From positions 279,971 through 343,970 of the forward strand of contig JAIQDT010002842.1 in assembly GCA_021521415.1 (NCBI GenBank): a DNA stretch of 64,000 nt, read 5' to 3'. The position numbers were made by a program, and so were the translations under genes. Positions 11,501 to 22,388 of the stretch are shown in pieces. This stretch comes from Bidens hawaiensis. Taxonomy: Eukaryota > Streptophyta > Magnoliopsida > Asterales > Asteraceae. The notes beneath the pieces were generated by a model. It did not search any database and had not been told where the DNA came from. It saw only the letters and a list, made by a program, of their open reading frames with translations. How positions within the stretch are numbered: position 1 is the first letter of the stretch; each line of letters starts with the position of its first letter.

Positions 11501-12186
11501 TGAAGAAACACAAATCCACCCCTCAAGGTCTAACACGTTAGTCCGAGGGGTTTGGGTAAGTATTCCCCACGATGGGTTATAAAACCTTCTTGGCGCAGAC
11601 GAGTGTATCCTACAAAACAGAACACCGTGAGCTCGTTACGAGGAATGAGGGGATTCTCTCGTAACCACCCTCCGGCATGAGAATCAGTACTTGATAGTAC
11701 GAAGTAGAATGTATTGACAGTTATAATAGGAGAGTGTATATCCTTTACCATTTGGAGATCCAAAGGTATTTATAGCCGGAGGAGAGAGAGAGAGTGGTCA
11801 ACTACCTTCTCAGGTGTTTCCACCAATAATATTCTCCACCCGTGCGGTCGTGGAGGTTGGTGAAAGTTGGTGGACATCATGGTCTTTTGACAAGTACGTG
11901 TTGTACTATTTTGTACCGTCCTTTATGTGTTGTCCAATCCCAATTGGCTGGGTGTTTATTCCCTTGTAAATTGTATCTTTTTGTCCCATGCTTATGAGAC
12001 TTTTGTGCCACCATTCCCTAGATGTCAGGGAATGCATATTATATTAAGATGTAACTTTGGCGCCATGTGCTGCGCTTGGCGTATGGCATTTTCGCCCGCC
12101 GCTTGTTCCGCCTAGCGTCCTTTTTACGCCATATTTAGGTGTTATACTTGGTTAAATGGTAGGTTTAATACCTACCTCTAGAAACA
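11501..12186 (-). repeat. 5' LTR of the Tat element
   Basis: Its downstream border is set by the CA next to the primer-binding site at 11501. A TATA box (CTATAAATA on the minus strand) lies near 11767-11775. The outer end, a TG at 12186, was chosen as the first TG that fits and precedes sequence matching a different LTR. It could be off by some tens of bases because the partner LTR is lost. Confidence 0.55.
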
Positions 12187-13549
12187 TATTTTATTTAAAG
12201 TTTATGATTAATAAATATTACTTATAAATTAATATTGCATAAAATATAATTGTTTATAGAATATTCGTACTTATAAAGCAGTAACAATATATATTTATAA
12301 AAATGCCATTTGTTTATAAATTACTAAGCCAAATTATTATGTAAAATAATATTATATACCTTAATTTATGTATTCTAAATAAACAAAATCTTTTTAATAT
12401 TTATTACAAAAACCCTTATAAACTTTTAATAACTTTTATACATATATACACATATATATACATAGATATTCACACACACACAAATATATATATATATATA
12501 GTTCTAACCGAGATTCGGAAGACAACGAGTTAATATGTTGGTTTTAATAAAATATAAATTATTTATCATTTATTAAGCTTTTAAACCATTAGAATTGAAT
12601 TGTTTAACAAAATACCAAAAACAAATAAAGGCAAAAACGGAGAGGCAGAGGGTCGAACCCGCGACCTCTGCTCCCAAACGTTCAAGTGTTACCAGCAGGC
12701 CATCAAGGCGATGTGCAACATAAGTCCAACTCGTTTATTTAAAAACACACACATATTTTGACCATAGATCAAGAACCCTAGAAATTTAAATTGATCAATC
12801 TACTTAAAATTAATCAAAACAAGTTTAGGGATTTTGATCTACATGTAAACACGATTAAAATCATGTATTTAATTACCTCTAACATGTCCGAATTGAATGA
12901 GAAAGTCTGATTAGGGTTTTCGGCTAAAATCGCATTTAAACAAGATTCAAACGGCCTTCTGGGTTATAATTGATATGGGGTTTAGTTTTGTGGTTATGAG
13001 ATGATGGTGTGGGTCAATTTAATTGACTTAATATCATTTATATACTACGTTTAGAGGTTGGTTTAGCCGCGGGTTGATTAGCTTGTGATTAGCTGTCAAA
13101 TCGCTATGGTTTACTACAATTATACTATCGATTAACGCGTTTATGGATCAAGGAATGAGTTTGCATAATCAATTTTGTGATTTAGGCCATTAATTACGGA
13201 TCAAAAAGAAGGGGGGTTTACCGTCAGTGAGAGGGAGAGATAGGAGGGAAAGAAATTGATTTTGTTTATTTGCTAATTGGTCCTTGGTCTATGATGTTGG
13301 TGCAAGAGTGGATAAATTTTAGTTAGGGGTATATCATGCACCTTCTAATAGTTTTAATATACTATTAAATAAATGAAACTAAAATCGAGTAGTGGAAAGT
13401 GAAGTAACTGATCGCTGATCGAATGAATTAATAAATTGTTGATTTTAATAAATAACGATAGTCTGGAAAATAAAATGTCACATAAATAAATAAAATAAAA
13501 TAATTTAAACGAGTCAGGTTTTCGGGTCCGAAAATTGACGAATGTTACA
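12187..13549 (-). repeat. Truncated LTR of the same family as the solo LTR at 14183-16589
   Basis: The right border is exact: the plus strand reads ...AATGTTACA followed by gtgtc, where the RT gene resumes. Segments around 13000-13350 align by eye with 16080-16420 (shared phrases such as GGTCCTTGRTCTATG and the CCGCGG...TTAGCTGTCAA area). On the minus strand a TATA-like TATATAAA lies near 13037. The left part was lost where the Tat element sits. The stretch includes AT-rich simple repeats (CA and TA runs, 12470-12500) and no genes. Confidence 0.7.
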
Positions 13550-14182
13550 GTGTCCTTATTAGCGAACCCGCCAAGATCAAGATCGGGAATAGAGTTGTGC
13601 AAATAATCCATCGCATACCCAAAAACGGAATCTAACCCATCAACACCACAATCACGCAAAATGTGGTCCTGTAATTTCCAAAATTGTGCTCTCGAGGCTA
13701 CGAAAGCATAGGTGGAAACATCCTTAGCTAAATATACCCCTAAACCACCAAAATGGATAGGGAGGGAGGCTAGCCTCCATTGAAAATCCCCAAAAACGGA
13801 CCCTCACATACCATAATCTCCTCAATCGTCGCACGAAGCCCTTTGTCAAAAACAGAGACAGCTTCCTTAACAAACATATGCTGACATGTTCGGAGTCCGA
13901 ACAACAACTTAGCCACCCCCATACATGAGCGAAACAAGAGAAGCTCACATTGAGGGTCACGCAGGCGAGTAAGACATCTCATTAGTTCCAGAGCTCTTGA
14001 AGCTCTTGTAATGGCCAAACTACTGTAAACCCAGCGTCCCGGCTAACTGCACCTCCAAGGAGTTTTACCCCTAACTCCGGAATCCCAATCCCGATAGGAT
14101 ATAAACCAACTTTTGCCTTTACCCCATTGCACGATGGCCAAAATACTTTGGTCCTTTTAATATTAAGCTCAAGCCACAAACT
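13550..14182 (-). pseudogene. Reverse-transcriptase gene, piece 3 (palm end and thumb region)
   Basis: The minus strand continues piece 2 across the solo-LTR insertion: LWLELNIKRTKVFWPSCNGVK, then a leucine-rich stretch with ELLLFRSCMGVAKLLFGLRTCQ, a frameshift near 13770, ASLP, FGGLG, YAFVASRAQ and DHILRDCGV, and finally FANKDTV, where another LTR interrupts it at 13549. These phrases belong to a plant gene family usually annotated as a reverse-transcriptase-domain protein. The C-terminal part is not in the window. Frameshifts make it a pseudogene. Confidence 0.8.
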
Positions 14183-16589
14183 TGTCACACCCCAACCTAT
14201 GGCGGAACATGCCGGGGCGCAACATTGATTGTATCGTAGCTCAGAAGACACTAAATAAAATACACGTGTCGATATCTAAATTATTTATTCATATATCAAA
14301 TTCCAAAAGCACAAACATTGTCTCCAAAATACCGTTACAAGTCAATAATTCAAAGCATAAATAATTTAAAAAAATGTATTCTTCATTTATCAAAGCAACC
14401 TAAAGTCTCATCTAACTTCCAATACTTGATTCATCCAATAAAGCTGCATTCGTCATGCGTGAAAATATATATTTTTGTCAACATAAAGTTGAGCAAGTAA
14501 ACCACAGTTTTTGAGTATATATAATAATAAAAGGAAAATTCCATGCAATAATCGTATATTACCACAACTAGTAAACAATAAATAAAAGTTGTCTTTCAAC
14601 CGAATCGCATTGAAAACGGTTTACTTCGACGGCGTATGATCATACTAATGAGGATGAGGATGAGGATGGGGTACCAACCAACATAAATTAAACACATAGT
14701 CATATTCGAACATAACAACTAATCGAGCAATTACAATTATGCGTATAACGGAATTGTAGTGAAAACAATAAATTGATTTTGAACGCATAACGCCCCCAAA
14801 ATTGTAAAGCGGTAAAAAGGGAAATGTGAATTTACTTACCTTTAATGAGTAGGATAAACGAGGACGAGATAGTAAAAGAAAGGCTAGGATGGAAAACGAT
14901 CAAGCTCCTCAAGGTTCACCGACAAATATTCCTAGTTATTAACAATAGAGTGAGTTAAATATAGTCATAAAGAAAAGTTAAGATTTATGACGGGTTTCGA
15001 TGTGGTTAAAAATGTTGAAAGTCACATTATCGTTAAATATAAAGGTTATTAGTATATTGGGGAGAGATATTTTGAGAACTTGATGAGTTGTAAGAACTTT
15101 TAGAACTCAATTTTAGACCACACATTTAATTAGATGGTATGAAATATGTGGCTGAGATTAAATTTAATTAAAAAATGAATCAGGAGAGAGAATAAGTATT
15201 TTTGATGATTACACAAGTTTAAATGTTAGTTACACATGTGTAATAAGTCGATTCGGTGTGAAAAAATACCGTAATTTTTTGTACATTACTTACACTTACG
15301 TATTACACATGTGTAAAAACAATTTGTTACGTTGAGTTCTTAAAGCTCAAAGCGGTTCTCAAAAGAAATTAATCCTTAGTATATGTATAAATGTTATTAT
15401 TATTATTTATGTTTGCTTCCTTTATAAAAATAGGTATTTTATGAAGTGATATAAAAGTTGTAAAAAGCTAAGACGAAAACGAGTCTTTATAGTGAACAAA
15501 AGTTTATTAAGCGAGTTGTCATCACACATATATTCATACGTATATACATGTATATATATATATGTATAAAGAATTTTATGGAGAAAAATTAAGGTTCAAA
15601 GACAGGGAAAACAACGAGACTAGAGGCTCGGTTTAACCAGTCTTCGTTTATTAATGTTATACGCATATATTAATGTAAAAGACAATTGTTTAAAGGTGTT
15701 AAAAAAATAAAAATCAAAATCGCGTCTAGGGCAGCTCGAACATGCGTCTGGCCGGTTTTAGTGTTTTAAACCAACATGCACCAGCCATTGGGCTGGTGCT
15801 ACAACTTGTGAAAGGAACGATAACAATAGTGTAAATACAGACAAGCCAAAGAAAACTCCCAAAATCAAGTATGAACCCATGAACCCTAAAATTGGGTTCG
15901 TTTAATTCGTTATACTTGATACAAACTGAGTTAGGGCTTTTTTTTGTAGATTGAAAACGACCATAGAGCAATGTTTAATTATCGTGATTGATGATGTAAA
16001 TAGTGGAAACGGCGAACTAGGGTTTGCGACTTAGGTTAGATTGCGAATGTTTATGTGTTATTTGACTTTGGGGTTTTGGTCGTGATGTAGTAAGGATGGT
16101 GTGGACGAGATTAATTGCAAAAAGATAGAGTTTATATAGGGTTTTAGGACCCTTTTAGGCCGCGGTTCGTAATTAACAACATAGCTGTCAATTCGTTAAT
16201 GTTTACCATGAATAGAGTGTCGGTGTGACGCGTATAAGGTAGGCTAATGATATGGTAACACCAATTACGCGATTTTGTCCGTAAATTATGGTCCAAGATA
16301 GAGGAGGGGGGGTGTTGCGTCGGCAGTGGGAGAGGAAGAAGAAGGAAGAAGGTAAATTGATTAATATTTTCAATAAGGTCCTTGATCTATGGTTGATGGT
16401 TCAAAAGTGGGTATTTTGTTAGTTTAGGGTCGATTTTGCAAGATGTTCAAAGTTATAATCAATAAAACAAAAAAATAAATAAATAAAATATTAAACAAAT
16501 ACTTTCTTCAATGATAAAATACCTGAACCCGAACCCGGGCCGGGTAATGATTACAAACCAAAAGGAAACAGAAAACCTGAAATATTACA
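14183..16589 (-). repeat. Solo LTR (2.4 kb) inserted in the reverse-transcriptase gene
   Basis: Plus-strand ends are TGTCACACCCC and ATATTACA, flanked on both sides by aaact (14178-14182 and 16590-16594). Removing it restores the reading of the host RT gene across the join. No internal coding region is present, so it is a solo LTR left by LTR-LTR recombination. A TATA box on the minus strand (CCTATATAAA, 16131-16140) suggests minus orientation. Inside are a GATGAG microsatellite (about 14650) and a TA-rich run (about 15550). Confidence 0.85.
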
Positions 16590-16594
16590 AAACT

Positions 16595-17932
16595 TGGCCC
16601 CTTGGATCTAATAATATCCAACGCTTTAGCCAATTCAATAGCGTCTCCTATAGTCGTTCCATCATCTACGTACCATGCATGGAAAAGTAAATTGCAACTA
16701 TCTCGTAGTTGATGAAGTAGGGGATGTAAAGCTAATGCAAAAAGAAGGGGTCCTGAAGGATCGCCTTGTTGAACCCAGTAGTTGACTGGATACAATCATT
16801 CCCTACATATAGCCTAGCCGGTTCCCATAAAGAAAATTAACCCATAGGGAAATTGACGTGCATCTAGCACGAACTTCCTGCAGGAGTGTGGTCCTATCCA
16901 CCAGGTTAAGGGCATTAGAAAAATCTACTGTAAGCAAAGCCAACGACCCATCAGAGTGAAACATGTTAAGAAATCTATTCGCTTTATGAAGCACCGCCTC
17001 CGCTCCACACGGGATCCCCAACCCAAGTTGAAAATCACCAAGGTATTTTACCCTCTCTTTCCCAACACTCCTCATGCCCACTTTGGATACAAGCCTTCTC
17101 CAAATCACGCCAACGAAAATAGGCCTAACCCCATTTTCGCACTTAAGCAGTGGCATTATGGGGGCCGAAGCCACAAACTCCGCCAAAGTAACAGGGCATC
17201 TCCCCCCAACCACAAGTTAACCACCTCAATGATAGCCTTAAGCAACTCCATGGCAATCGCGGATCCTTCCCCACATAGGGAATGCAAAATATTTTGGGCC
17301 CTAAGCCCATCTCTACCACAAGAAGTCCCTTTAAGAAAAGATTTAATACACCCTAGAACACTTTCAACGTCCACAACCAAAGAGGCCACAGATAGTAAGG
17401 CCTCAGGCAAGGCGGGCAGGGGCAAGATGGGATGCTTATCAAGCAATGCTTTCATAGTAGCATCACCAAGAGGAGCAATACCCGAAGAGCATAAAACTTT
17501 AGATGCAGCCGTGAAGTGCCCATCGGCAACTTTTCGAATACATTGCTTAGAATTGAGGCCCTTTCTCGAATGATCACCCCCGAAGGAGGCCTCATTGGCT
17601 CTTGAGCACATATCCATCGGTTGGATAAAGAGCGATTGAATAAGATCAACACATCCGCTTCCATCACCCCAACGTGCTAGGGCCTGCCGAAAAGAATGGC
17701 ATTGTAAGGATTTCCTATTCCCCGACCTACGCTCCTGTCGGTTGGAAGGCTTGACAACTTGTAATGTGCAACGAGGTAATATAAAAATTTTAACCCACGC
17801 TTCAATGGACTCTAGCCTAGACACCAACTTGCACAACGAAACAGATAAGGAATGGGCAAATGCCATGCGACAGCTAGGAGGGATGCTTTTTACAGTCTTT
17901 AACAGAAGTGCGAAAATACGGTCAAGGAGGGT
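16595..17932 (-). pseudogene. Reverse-transcriptase gene, piece 2 (N-terminal linker and RT core)
   Basis: The minus strand starts at LLDRIFALLLKTVKSIP and runs through LPRCTLQVVKPSNRQERRSG, CIRKVADGHFTAASKVL, IKSFLKGTSCGRDGLRAQ, FVASAPIMPLLK and the RT motifs. Motif A is LLTVDFSNALNLVDR, motif B is VQQGDPSGPLLFALALHPL, and motif C is WYVDDGT, so the catalytic aspartates are present. Frame changes near 17205 and 16800 break it. The RT style is non-LTR rather than LTR type. No endonuclease is visible in the part present; relatives that I recall have zinc-binding and possible nuclease segments near the C-terminus, which would lie beyond piece 3. Confidence 0.82.
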
Positions 17933-19145
17933 TGTTGAGTCAAGATTTGACCCAAAACTGATTACAAGGAAGATTAGAATCTTCTTAACCTCCTCAGATA
18001 TCACTAAGTATGGAACCGGGCACACCTGAGACATCCGAGCAAGGTTTTACTTAGCCGGGCATGATATTTTGCCTATCGGGCAGGGTTATCTTCAAGAAGT
18101 CTTCTTTAGTGGATATCCGGGCAGGGTTCACTCTTTAGTGCATATCCGGGCAGGATTCACTAGTTAGTGTATACCCGGGCAAGGTTCACTATATCTAGCA
18201 AGTTTGTTCTTCATAGCAAAGTAAGGTTTACTTCAGAGTAAGCTCTTGGCTAAACAAGCTCATGAAACCAAGTGATTGGAAGACTGGGTAAGGTATTCAT
18301 TAATAACAGTGGTCCAAGTAAGCTTGATGTGAGAAATGATATATTCCAAGTAACATCGGGCAAGGTTTAACTCTAGCAGAGTATAGTGCTACCGAGCACA
18401 CTTTGCTAATAAGCTATTTCATAGCAAGGAGTTAAGGGACCATGGAAGAACAAGGTTGCTCGTAAGATCTTTCCAGACAAAGTCTGATAAGATCAAGAAG
18501 ATTGAAGTCTTCTTGGTGAGTATTTACCTTTGGAAAACACTCCAAGTAAAGCATACCCGGAAAACTGTTCCCGGACACACTTCAAGGTTACCAAGTCTAA
18601 CAAGAAAGGCAGAGCACAAAGTCTACTCGGAGAAGTTTACTTCTACAAAAGCCTACCCGGAAAACTTATTTTACACTTAGCATAGTTTTAAATATGTAAT
18701 TTGAATATGTACGTTATATTTAGGGTTTCTAGAAGGAATGACAGCTGTAAAGGAGGTGTCAGGCCTATAAAAGGAATAATTAGGGCACGCCTCCAGAGGG
18801 ACGGGAAGAGCGGATGATAAGACACTCATTAATTGTGAAAGAATATTGGTTGAGTGACGGCTGTTCCTAGAATCGTACGGATATAACTTTCTTATCAAGA
18901 AACCCTAGATAGATTATCGTTTGTATGATTTATATTATATAAATGGAAATCTTTTGAGTGAATCTTGTGTGTTAGTTACCTTTGATTAATCGTTCAGCCA
19001 TTCAACTGTTTGTTACTGATTACGCCTTTAACAAACGGTTTTATTTCTAAAAATAGTAACCCGTCATTAACTCTCTTGTCAACACATTATTGTGTGAGTT
19101 ATGACTTAATTTTTTAACGATCTACCAACAATCGGGGACCTGACA
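17933..19145 (+). repeat. 5' LTR of element A
   Basis: This 1213-bp LTR runs from TGTTGAGTC to CTGACA. Its U3 (about 17990-18665) holds a dozen or so variants of CCGGGCA followed by AGGTTCAC, GGGTTCAC or CACACTT. The TATA box CCTATAAAAG lies at about 18764-18773, downstream of the array. Compared with the 3' LTR it shows scattered substitutions and small indels. Confidence 0.9.
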
Positions 19146-19147
19146 AG

Positions 19148-19160
19148 TGGTATCAGAGCC
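19148..19160 (+). other. Primer-binding site of element A
   Basis: TGGTATCAGAGCC sits two bases after the end of the 5' LTR. It is the standard complement of the 3' end of initiator methionine tRNA used by plant copia elements. Confidence 0.9.
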
Positions 19161-19449
19161 GGTCACTGCTATTTTAGTAAGAAATTTGTTGCTGATTGAA
19201 GATCTGAAGAACAATGACGTAAGCAATACACTGTTCCATTAAAGAGTGACGTCAGCAGCTCTGTTCTTCATTTCAGTCTAGATCTACAACTTTTCGGTGT
19301 TTTCTCTTACTTATTTCAATTAAAGTTTAAATCTTTATTACTTAATCTTGCTCTAATCGAACCAGAAACATCATATCTGTAGATCCGATTCTCAGATATG
19401 ATAATTTTCAAACTTTGTTTTCACTGATTAACTGATTTTGATTTTCAAA

Positions 19450-20920
19450 ATGTCTGGTTATGAAGAACAAGAGGTGTCTACTAATAAGATTCCTAGACTA
19501 TATGGACAGGATAACTTTAAAAAATGGAAGGTCTTATTTGAAGCGTTTGCTATAATGATGTGGATATGTGGAATTTAATCAAGAATGGTCCACAAGACAC
19601 TACTGAAGGTGCTAACGCAACTGCTGCTGTAAGAGACAGAATGAGGAAAGTGGATGACAGGGCCTTAGCCATGATAAAGCTAGGTCTGTCATGGGAAATG
19701 TTGACCAAGGTTGCACATCACACCAGAGCTAAGGCTATGTATGATGCAATCCTTGAAATGTTTGAGGGAAACACTGAATTGAAGAACATCAAGAAGCAAA
19801 GGTTCAAGAAACAGCTAGAGAGGTTTAAATATAAGGATGGAGAAAGATTGAAATCAATCCTGGAAAGATTCATAGCAATTTTGAATGAGCCAAGAACCAC
19901 TGACTATGTCATGACTGATTTTGACTTGAATACCAAGATGCTAAACTAAATGCCTAAGGAATGGTACACTGCCTGCAAATTCATCCTAAAAAGCCCAATT
20001 TCAATGATTTGAAAGTGGATGATGTAGTGTGCTTCCTTCAGGCTGCTGAAATTGAAATGATTGAAAATGAAATGATTAAAGAAGAGAAGCCATGTTTCCA
20101 GGTCACTAATGCTCTCATTGCACCAATGAGCAACTTGTCAACCAAAAATCAACAACAGATTCCCATCATTGAAGAACCAGATGAGCATGGTGTGGATACA
20201 CTTAAATCTTTTGTTGGTGGTAGTACAAGTCATCATGGAAACTAGTAAAGGTTCAATGTCCAACTGATGGATGATACTGATTCTGTCTCAATGGCTAGTG
20301 GACATGTACCTTACACTGGTGGAGGAAGTGGCCAAGGAGGTGAAACACAGGCTTTACTCTCCATGTTTACAGAATCATACAATGATTTTGTAGCAAAAAA
20401 TCTGATTCATACCAGTGTCATCCAGGATGACCTTGAACAGATAGATGCTGATGATTTGGAAGACATGGATTTGAAATGGCAAGCAGCCATGTTGGCTCTT
20501 AGAAGCAAGAGGTTGTACAACATGACTGGTAGATCACTTCTATCAAGGCCTAATGAAAGAATTGGTTTTGATAAGTCAAAAGCCATTTGCTATAACTGCC
20601 AACAACCTGGTCATTTTTCTAGAGAATGTAACATGCCAAGAAATATTCAGATAAACCAGTCAAGAAATCAGCAGCATCAATATCAGCAGAATCAGCAGAG
20701 AATCAACAATCCCAACAACAACAACTTCAACAACTATAATTCCAACTTCAACAACTTTCAACAGCCTCAAATGAACAATAATCATCAAGTTGTGCCTCAG
20801 AATCAAAACTTTCAAAGAAACAACAATCAAAACCTTCAAACTATTCCAAACAACTCAGTCCCAACTAATAAAAATCAACCAATGGAATCAAGGGAATGTG
20901 GTTGTAACCACACAACATGA
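19450..20920 (+). pseudogene. Element A gag, broken
   Basis: The frame starts at ATG 19450 (MSGYEEQEVS...PRLYGQDNFKKWK), a copia gag N-terminus. A frameshift near 19555, a stop at 19947-19949 and stops near 20245 interrupt it. The middle carries ILEMFEGNTELKNIKKQRFKKQ and IDADDLEDMDLKWQAAMLAL, followed by a zinc knuckle CYNCQQPGHFSREC (about 20587-20630). After the knuckle comes a tail very rich in asparagine and glutamine. Gag would form the virus-like particle and bind RNA. Confidence 0.85.
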
Positions 20921-21894
20921 GGGTAATTTTGATTGGAGCAATCATGAAGAAGACATTGCAGATGACATTAAAAGAGCAAATGTGGCATTCATGGCCTTGG
21001 TTTAGAAAGAAGGTGGATCATCATCTCAGGTACACTCTACTCCTACTGTTGATTTAAATGAAATTATCAATGATCTAAAAACAAAAGTAGGCAAGCTGGA
21101 AAGTGAGTGTTTTAGGAAGTAAAGTATCATCAATGGATATGAGGCTAGTGAGCTGATAAGTGAAGAAAAGATTAAAAGTTTGGAAGATGACTGCATAAGT
21201 AGTTACAGAGCCCAGAAAAGATATACCACTGAGATTGATGGGTTGAAGAAGATGATAGTTGAAAAAAAAAGTGCAGAACACAAAACTGCAAGTTGAGAAT
21301 GAATTTTTGAAGAACTTGGTCTCCACTGGAAACATATGTGGCGAATGTAGAGATGCATATCTACAACAATTCAGAAAGATAAATACAAAGCAATTCCACC
21401 ACCATTCAACAACAGCTTTATGCCAAAAGTTGATAAAGAGAAAAGAGATGCATATCTACAACAATTCAGAAATGTCTTTCATGACAAAGAAGAATTTGTT
21501 GATTTGTACAAGAATGTTGAGGCGAATGTAGAAGGTGAGTTTGTGGTTAAGGAAGAGGTGAAAGAAGAAAAATCAACTGGAGTGCAAGTATCTGAAGATG
21601 ACTTTGATTCTGATGATCTTAATCAAGATGATTTGAGTGAATTAAGTGATCAAATAACTGATGAAGAGATCAAGGCTGCTGATAGAGGATGAAGAGCGAA
21701 GAAACCTGAATCAATTGACAAAACCAAGAATGAAGAAGCATAATGAAAGAATGAAAAGAGAAAAAAGTTTGATTGAAATGAAAATAGTTAATACAAGTGA
21801 CAACTTGGCTGACCTATTCACCAAGCCACTTGACAGAACCAGATTCAACTTTCTTTGGAAAGCCCTAAGGATGATCAACTCAGATGAGGTCTGA
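20921..21894 (+). pseudogene. Element A: gag tail fused to the last residues of RNase H; pol deleted
   Basis: An acidic, lysine-rich, probably coiled-coil tail runs through several frames to about 21692 (DDFDSDDLNQDDLSEL near its end). About 80 bases later the sequence reads NTSDNLADLFTKPLDRTRFN, the typical C-terminal end of copia RNase H. Protease, integrase and RT are absent. A 24-26 base repeat (GAGATGCATATCTACAACAA core) occurs at about 21349 and 21446. The deletion makes this a non-autonomous copy. Confidence 0.75.
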
Positions 21895-22388
21895 TTGAGG
21901 ACGTGTGCTTAGTATGTGTCTCTATGTGCTAACTGATTATATTGTTTGAGGTCACACACTGAATGTTGATTGAATATGTTTGCATATGTTACTTGTTTAA
22001 TGTTAACTGATATATGTTTATGTGATTATATGTAGAACTTAGGTATCATTGATGCTTATGTTTGATTGACAGATAACTGTTTTTGATATCAGGATAAGTA
22101 ATGTTTTATAGTGTCAAACTTGATATTTGCTTGTCTGATGTCATGATGAAATGTATGTTTATGTGTGCCATCTAATCATGTGATACTATTAAGATAGGCT
22201 AGACCTTGAATGTTAGTCCTGTCTGCTTGTCTTGATAATGTCTCTTATGATTAAGATTTGAATATGTTACAACTTTTATGTCAAAATTAGTTTTTATGTC
22301 AAAATTAAATGATAAAATGAATTTTCCAATGAATTTTGCATAATCACAAGAATTTTTATCAAAACATGAGCAAGTTGTTAATGGTGCA
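21895..22388 (+). other. Element A spacer downstream of pol, left part
   Basis: Noncoding and T-rich, with no genes or clear motifs. It is split from its right part (24857 onward) by the solo LTR insertion with TSD gtgca. Confidence 0.6.

Larger units (their letters stand above)
6673..12186 (-). mobile_element. Ty3/gypsy element, Tat-type with two RNase H domains, 3' truncated
   Basis: On the minus strand the order is 5' LTR (12186-11501), primer-binding site, gag, protease, RT, RNase H, a second RNase H, then integrase. The extra RNase H before integrase is the hallmark of the Tat (Ogre/Retand) group. The element ends inside the integrase, where GT14 coding starts, so the integrase tail and the 3' LTR are gone. 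The coding region has many stops and shifts. Confidence 0.85.

Noticed and set aside
12640..12720. tRNA-like B-box phrase (GGGTCGAACCCGCGACC) suggesting a tRNA gene or SINE
   Set aside because: No A box at the right distance, no cloverleaf that I could draw, no poly-A or TSD. The phrase is common in plant repeats and lies inside an LTR.
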